DNA from: Bacteroidales bacterium UBA3388
GTDB taxonomy: Bacteria > Bacteroidota > Bacteroidia > Bacteroidales > P3
Length of the DNA stretch: 17,105 nucleotides
Reading direction: 5' to 3'
Assembly (NCBI GenBank): GCA_002358855.1
Contig: DEPQ01000014.1
Span: 1,390 to 18,494, forward strand
In this document: positions 13,438 to 17,105 of the stretch, in pieces
Layout of the letters: each line of letters begins with the position of its first letter
Numbering within the stretch: position 1 is the stretch's first letter
Made by a program: the position numbers and the translations under genes
Notes under the pieces: model-generated
The model's input: the letters and a program-made list of their open reading frames with translations, nothing else
Told to the model about the DNA's origin: nothing
Database searches by the model: none

Positions 13438-15120
13438 TTAATCTGAAATAAGCTTTTTGTATCTCATTCTCTTAGGGGTTGTATCTCCTAAGCGTTTTTT
13501 CTTATTTTCTTCATACTCTGAATAAGAGCCTTCAAAGAAATAAACTTGCGAATCACCTTCAAATGCTAAGATATGTGTAGCAATTCTATCTAAAAACCAT
13601 CTATCGTGAGAAATCACAACAGCACAACCTGCGAAATTCTCTAAACCTTCTTCTAATGCTCGCAATGTATTTACGTCGATGTCATTTGTAGGCTCGTCAA
13701 GTAACAATACATTTGCTTCACTCTTTAAGGTTAATGCTAAATGAAGACGATTTCTTTCTCCTCCTGAAAGAATTCCTGTTTTTTTGTTTTGATCTGTTCC
13801 TGAAAAATTAAATCTTGAAACGTATGCTCTTGAATTAACTAATTTTCCTCCCAAAGAAATTTGTTCATTTCCCTCAGAAACAACTTCCCAAACATTCTTT
13901 TCTGGATCAATTGCTTGATGTTGTTGATCTACATAGCCAACTTTCACAGTAGGGCCTACATCAAATGAACCTGTATCTGGCGTTTCTAATCCCATTATCA
14001 TTCTAAACAAAGTTGTTTTCCCTGCTCCATTTGGTCCTATCACACCAACAATTCCTGCTGGTGGCAAAGAAAAACTTAAATTTTCAAATAACAACTTATC
14101 TCCGTATGCTTTTGAGATAGAATTAACTTCAATAACCTTGTCTCCAAGTCTTGGGCCATTAGGAATAAAGATTTCCAATTTTTCTTCTTTTTCCTTAACG
14201 TCTTGATTCATCATTTGCTCGTAAGAACTCAATCTTGCTTTACCCTTAGCTTGTCTTGCTTTTGGAGACATTCTTACCCATTCCAACTCACGTTGAAGAG
14301 TTTTTCTCCTCTTACTTTCTTGTTTTTCTTCCATTTCAAGACGCTTGGTCTTTTGATCTAACCAAGACGAATAATTTCCTTGCCATGGAATACCTTCACC
14401 TCTATCCAATTCTAAGATCCAACCAGCGACATTATCCAAGAAATATCTATCGTGAGTAACTGCAATAACTGTTCCTTTATATTGTTGCAAGTGTAATTCT
14501 AACCATTCAATACTTTCGGCATCTAAATGGTTTGTTGGCTCATCTAATAATAATATATCTGGTTCTTGAAGTAAAATCCTACACAATGCAACACGTCTTC
14601 TTTCTCCTCCTGAAAGATTTTTTACCAAAGCATCATCTGGCGGACAACGCAAAGCATCCATTGCTCTTTCAAGCTTGTTATCAAGATTCCAAGCATCGTG
14701 CTGTTCCATCAATTCTGTCAATTCTCCTTGACGTTCAATCAACTTTGCCATTTCTTCATCGCTCATTGGCTCACAGAATTTCATATTCACCTCTTCATAT
14801 TCTGCAATCAAATCAGCAACTTCCTTAACCCCTTCAAGAACAATTTCTTTTACTGTTTTTGTATCATCTAATTGAGGTTCTTGTTCTAAATATCCGACAG
14901 AATATCCCGGAGAAAAATGCACTTCTCCTTGATGAGATTTATCAAGTCCTGCGATTATTTTTAATAGTGTAGATTTACCAGAACCATTAAGACCGATTAT
15001 ACCTATCTTTGCTCCGTAATAAAATGACAAATATATATCTTTTAAAATTTGTCTGCTTGGTGGAATCAATTTTCCAACCCCAACCATTGAGAATATTATC
15101 TTTTTATCGTCTTGTGCCAT
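13438..15120 (-). CDS. ettA: Energy-dependent translational throttle protein EttA (ABC-F ATPase)
   Basis: EttA binds the ribosomal E site and couples translation initiation to the ATP/ADP ratio. The 560-aa protein is close to the 555-aa E. coli length and aligns throughout by eye (for example the NVAGWILELDRGEGIPW and GRFNF/SRFNF regions). Two ABC domains are complete: Walker A GLNGSGKST (residues 43-51), LSGGERRR and LLLDEPTNHLD in the first; GPNGAGKTT, LSGGERNR and LLLDEPTNDID in the second. The inter-domain linker (P-site tRNA interaction motif) is present, with conserved ELEWVR followed by KARQAKGKARL. It is cytoplasmic with no membrane segments. It begins 19 nt after recJ, so the two may be co-transcribed. 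Confidence 0.97.
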   Translation of the reverse strand: MAQDDKKIIFSMVGVGKLIPPSRQILKDIYLSFYYGAKIGIIGLNGSGKSTLLKIIAGLDKSHQGEVHFSPGYSVGYLEQEPQLDDTKTVKEIVLEGVKEVADLIAEYEEVNMKFCEPMSDEEMAKLIERQGELTELMEQHDAWNLDNKLERAMDALRCPPDDALVKNLSGGERRRVALCRILLQEPDILLLDEPTNHLDAESIEWLELHLQQYKGTVIAVTHDRYFLDNVAGWILELDRGEGIPWQGNYSSWLDQKTKRLEMEEKQESKRRKTLQRELEWVRMSPKARQAKGKARLSSYEQMMNQDVKEKEEKLEIFIPNGPRLGDKVIEVNSISKAYGDKLLFENLSFSLPPAGIVGVIGPNGAGKTTLFRMIMGLETPDTGSFDVGPTVKVGYVDQQHQAIDPEKNVWEVVSEGNEQISLGGKLVNSRAYVSRFNFSGTDQNKKTGILSGGERNRLHLALTLKSEANVLLLDEPTNDIDVNTLRALEEGLENFAGCAVVISHDRWFLDRIATHILAFEGDSQVYFFEGSYSEYEENKKKRLGDTTPKRMRYKKLISD

Positions 15121-15139
15121 AAACTACAATTTCTATTTT

Positions 15140-16915
15140 TTAACTAATTATTTTCAAATCTTTTAAATTCAACTGCAAAGAAGTCTTTCCTTGAAAATCA
15201 TTCTCATCTATTTGATAGCAAATATCAAACATACCTCCTTGACTAACTTCTTTTTGATATTCAGCCAATCCAAATCCAATGCAATCAAAAGGGAATGAAG
15301 ATTTTTCTCTTGAAACCGCTGAAAGTTTTAAATGATTAGTACCAACAGTTCTTGCAAATCCTGTATCCATTAAACGTTTACTACAAAAGATAGGAATGTT
15401 ATTTTCTGGACCAAAAGGAGCAAATTGCTTTAAAATTCTAAATAAGCGAGGAGTAATATTACCTAATTCTATTTCTAAATCTATTTCAATTTCTGGTATC
15501 ATTTGACCATCAGTTATTTTCTTTTCAACTTCCTGTTCAAACAACCTCATAAACTCCTCAAGATTCTTTTCCTCTAAACTTAACCCTGCCGCAAACTTAT
15601 GACCGCCAAAGTGAGTTAACAAATGAGAACACGATTCAATAGCAGCATAAATATCAAAATCTTTAACACTTCGAGCAGAACCTGTTATCAAATCATTACT
15701 CTTTGTAAAAACTATTGTAGGTTTATAATACTTTTCAATAAGACGAGATGCCACTATTCCAATAACACCTTTGTGCCAATCCTTACCACAAACAACAGTC
15801 GTCTTTTTAGAAGTTAAATCAGCACAAGAAGTTAGCATTTTTTTTGCCTCCTCTGTCGCTTTTTTATCTAAATCCTTTCTTGCTTCATTATTTTGATTTA
15901 TCTCTGCCGCAATTTTTTCCACCTCCTCACGAGAATTAGATTTTAGCAACTCAACAGCCTTTCCTCCACTTTCCATTCTTCCAGCAGCATTTATTCTTGG
16001 TCCAACCAAAAAAACCAAATCAGAAATAGTTAATTCTCTATTAAAATACAACTTAGCATTTGGTTCAGGCTTAATTTTACTATAAGACAAAATAGCCTCA
16101 ATACCAACACGAGGACATCTATTTATCACTTTAAGACCATAAAACGCCAACACTCTATTCTCTCCCGTCAATGGAACAACATCAGTAGCAATACTTATAG
16201 CTACTAAATCCAAGAAATTCAATATTTCATCAAAAGACCTATGCTTTTCCTTTTGAATAGCTTGAATTAACTTAAAACCTATACCACAACCACTCAATTC
16301 TTTATAAGGATAGTGAGAATCAAGTCTCTTAGGATCTAACACAGCCCAAGCATCAGGCAAAGTATCCGAAGGTAAATGATGATCGCAAATAATGAAATCC
16401 ACACCTTTTTTCTTTGCATAAAGAATTTCTTCGTGTGCTTTAATTCCACAATCCAAACAAATAATCAACTTAACATCATTATCCACCGCATAATCCACAC
16501 CCTTAATAGAAACCCCATAACCTTCCGAATAACGATCAGGAATATAAAAATCAATATTAGAAGAAAAACGTTCAAGATAAGAGTAAACCAAAGCTACCGC
16601 AGAAGTACCATCAACATCATAATCCCCATAAACCAAAATCTTTTCACCACCTTTGATAGCCAATAAAATCCTTTCAACAGCCTTATCCATATCATTCATT
16701 AAATATGGATCATGTAAATACTCATATTTTGGTCTAAAAAATCTCTCTGCCTCCTCGTATGTAGTAATACCTCTCTGCACCAAAAGCTCTGCAACTATCT
16801 CGTATGTAAACAAATCATCATTTCCTGCGTTGTTTTTCCCAACACAGAGTTGTTTCGCCAAAGAACTAACGATCTCTTTCTCACCTCTTTCCTTATAAGC
16901 CCAACGTTTTTCCAT
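15140..16915 (-). CDS. recJ: Single-stranded-DNA-specific exonuclease RecJ
   Basis: RecJ is a 5'-3' ssDNA exonuclease of the DHH superfamily that acts in recombination and mismatch or base-excision repair. The 591-aa protein is near the usual 570-580 aa. Motif I is GDYDVDGTSA (Asp98, Asp100, Asp102) and the DHH motif is CDHHLPSD (Asp178-His179-His180). A further DHH-domain Asp is in LDPKRLDSHYPY, and the DHHA1 region has GSARSV and FGGHKFAAG. A C-terminal OB-like region follows. It is a housekeeping gene and its start codon is the only good one before motif I. A TTATTTTG sequence upstream (complement of 16960-16967) is one base off the -7 consensus. Confidence 0.97.
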   Translation of the reverse strand: MEKRWAYKERGEKEIVSSLAKQLCVGKNNAGNDDLFTYEIVAELLVQRGITTYEEAERFFRPKYEYLHDPYLMNDMDKAVERILLAIKGGEKILVYGDYDVDGTSAVALVYSYLERFSSNIDFYIPDRYSEGYGVSIKGVDYAVDNDVKLIICLDCGIKAHEEILYAKKKGVDFIICDHHLPSDTLPDAWAVLDPKRLDSHYPYKELSGCGIGFKLIQAIQKEKHRSFDEILNFLDLVAISIATDVVPLTGENRVLAFYGLKVINRCPRVGIEAILSYSKIKPEPNAKLYFNRELTISDLVFLVGPRINAAGRMESGGKAVELLKSNSREEVEKIAAEINQNNEARKDLDKKATEEAKKMLTSCADLTSKKTTVVCGKDWHKGVIGIVASRLIEKYYKPTIVFTKSNDLITGSARSVKDFDIYAAIESCSHLLTHFGGHKFAAGLSLEEKNLEEFMRLFEQEVEKKITDGQMIPEIEIDLEIELGNITPRLFRILKQFAPFGPENNIPIFCSKRLMDTGFARTVGTNHLKLSAVSREKSSFPFDCIGFGLAEYQKEVSQGGMFDICYQIDENDFQGKTSLQLNLKDLKIIS

Positions 16916-16980
16916 ACTATTATTTTAGTCGGTAAAATTACAACTTTTTTACGAAACAGCAAAATAAATAATACAAAAAA

Positions 16981-17007
16981 ACTCCTAAGGAAGGAACCCT
17001 TAGGAGT
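16981..17007 (-). terminator. Intrinsic terminator, second of a tandem pair after tRNA-Ile
   Basis: A perfect 10-bp stem (ACTCCTAAGG at 16981-16990 with CCTTAGGAGT at 16998-17007) has a 7-nt loop. The minus strand continues with a T-run (complement of the A-run at 16974-16980). It lies between the tRNA gene and recJ. Confidence 0.85.
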
Positions 17008-17032
17008 AAAATCCACAATTATGAAAACAAAA

Positions 17033-17059
17033 AATGATTTATGCGAAACATAAATCATT
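17033..17059 (-). terminator. Intrinsic terminator directly after tRNA-Ile
   Basis: A perfect 11-bp AT-rich stem (17033-17043 with 17049-17059, loop CGAAA on the plus strand) starts two bases after the tRNA 3' end. On the minus strand it runs into TTTTGTTTTC. It probably defines the tRNA precursor end. Confidence 0.75.
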
Positions 17060-17060
17060 G

Positions 17061-17105
17061 TAGTCTCGGGCGGACTTGAACCGCCGACCCCTACATTATC
17101 AGTGT
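17061..17105 (-). tRNA. tRNA-Ile(GAU), 3' part only
   Basis: On the minus strand the edge sequence reads the anticodon-stem end ACA, loop CTGATAA (anticodon GAT), stem TGTAG, variable loop, T-arm GGCGG-TTCAAGT-CCGCC, acceptor strand CGAGACT and discriminator A. CCA is not encoded, since CAA follows. The 5' half lies beyond the right edge. Two terminators follow, so this tRNA is not followed by a 23S gene here. Confidence 0.9.

Noticed and set aside
16960..16967. recJ promoter TTATTTTG on the minus strand
   Set aside because: One mismatch to the -7 box and no -33 element at the right distance; too weak to list as a feature in AT-rich DNA.
16795..17058. Minus-strand ORF over the recJ start and terminators
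   Set aside because: It overlaps recJ in another frame and reads through two terminators; no family resemblance.

Overview
The window is low-GC DNA from a strictly or mainly anaerobic member of the Bacteroidota, probably Bacteroidales-like. Four things point there: TAnnTTTG-type promoter boxes, start codons without Shine-Dalgarno sequences, a type II-C CRISPR repeat of the 47-nt Bacteroides style, and a set of oxygen-sensitive Fe-S proteins ([FeFe]-hydrogenases and a hybrid-cluster protein). Every protein gene lies on the minus strand. The CRISPR array and the tracrRNA are read on the plus strand.

Region 1 (1-6605) is a complete type II-C CRISPR-Cas locus, except that the array runs off the left edge. 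It holds nine identical full repeats plus the end of a tenth, with nine spacers (1-710). A hairpin that absorbs the end of the last repeat follows (704-744). Then come cas2, cas1 and a large cas9 (1439 aa), transcribed leftwards in the order cas9-cas1-cas2. A divergent tracrRNA sits just upstream of cas9 (about 6519-6605). There is no csn2 or cas4. Each repeat carries its own Bacteroidota promoter, so crRNAs are probably started repeat by repeat and read toward cas2, as in Neisseria II-C loci. The tracrRNA anti-repeat matches the first half of the repeat with a single bulge.

Region 2 (6632-13413) is an anaerobic redox and signalling block. A 2Fe-2S thioredoxin-fold ferredoxin, a PAS-containing sensory-type (group C) [FeFe]-hydrogenase, a SpoIIE/PP2C phosphatase with an extra C-terminal domain, a second small 2Fe-2S protein and a group B-like [FeFe]-hydrogenase form a tight co-directional run (gaps 11-27 nt). 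It ends at a strong terminator (8376-8403). The gene for hybrid-cluster protein Hcp follows as its own unit, behind a 3 x 21-bp T-rich tandem repeat. The likely logic, which is inferred, is that the PAS-hydrogenase senses H2 or redox state, the phosphatase passes the signal on, and the group B enzyme and Hcp are co-located anaerobic redox proteins.

Region 3 (13438-17105) is housekeeping: ettA (ABC-F translation factor), recJ (5'-3' ssDNA exonuclease) and, behind two tandem terminators, the 3' part of a tRNA-Ile(GAU) that runs off the right edge.
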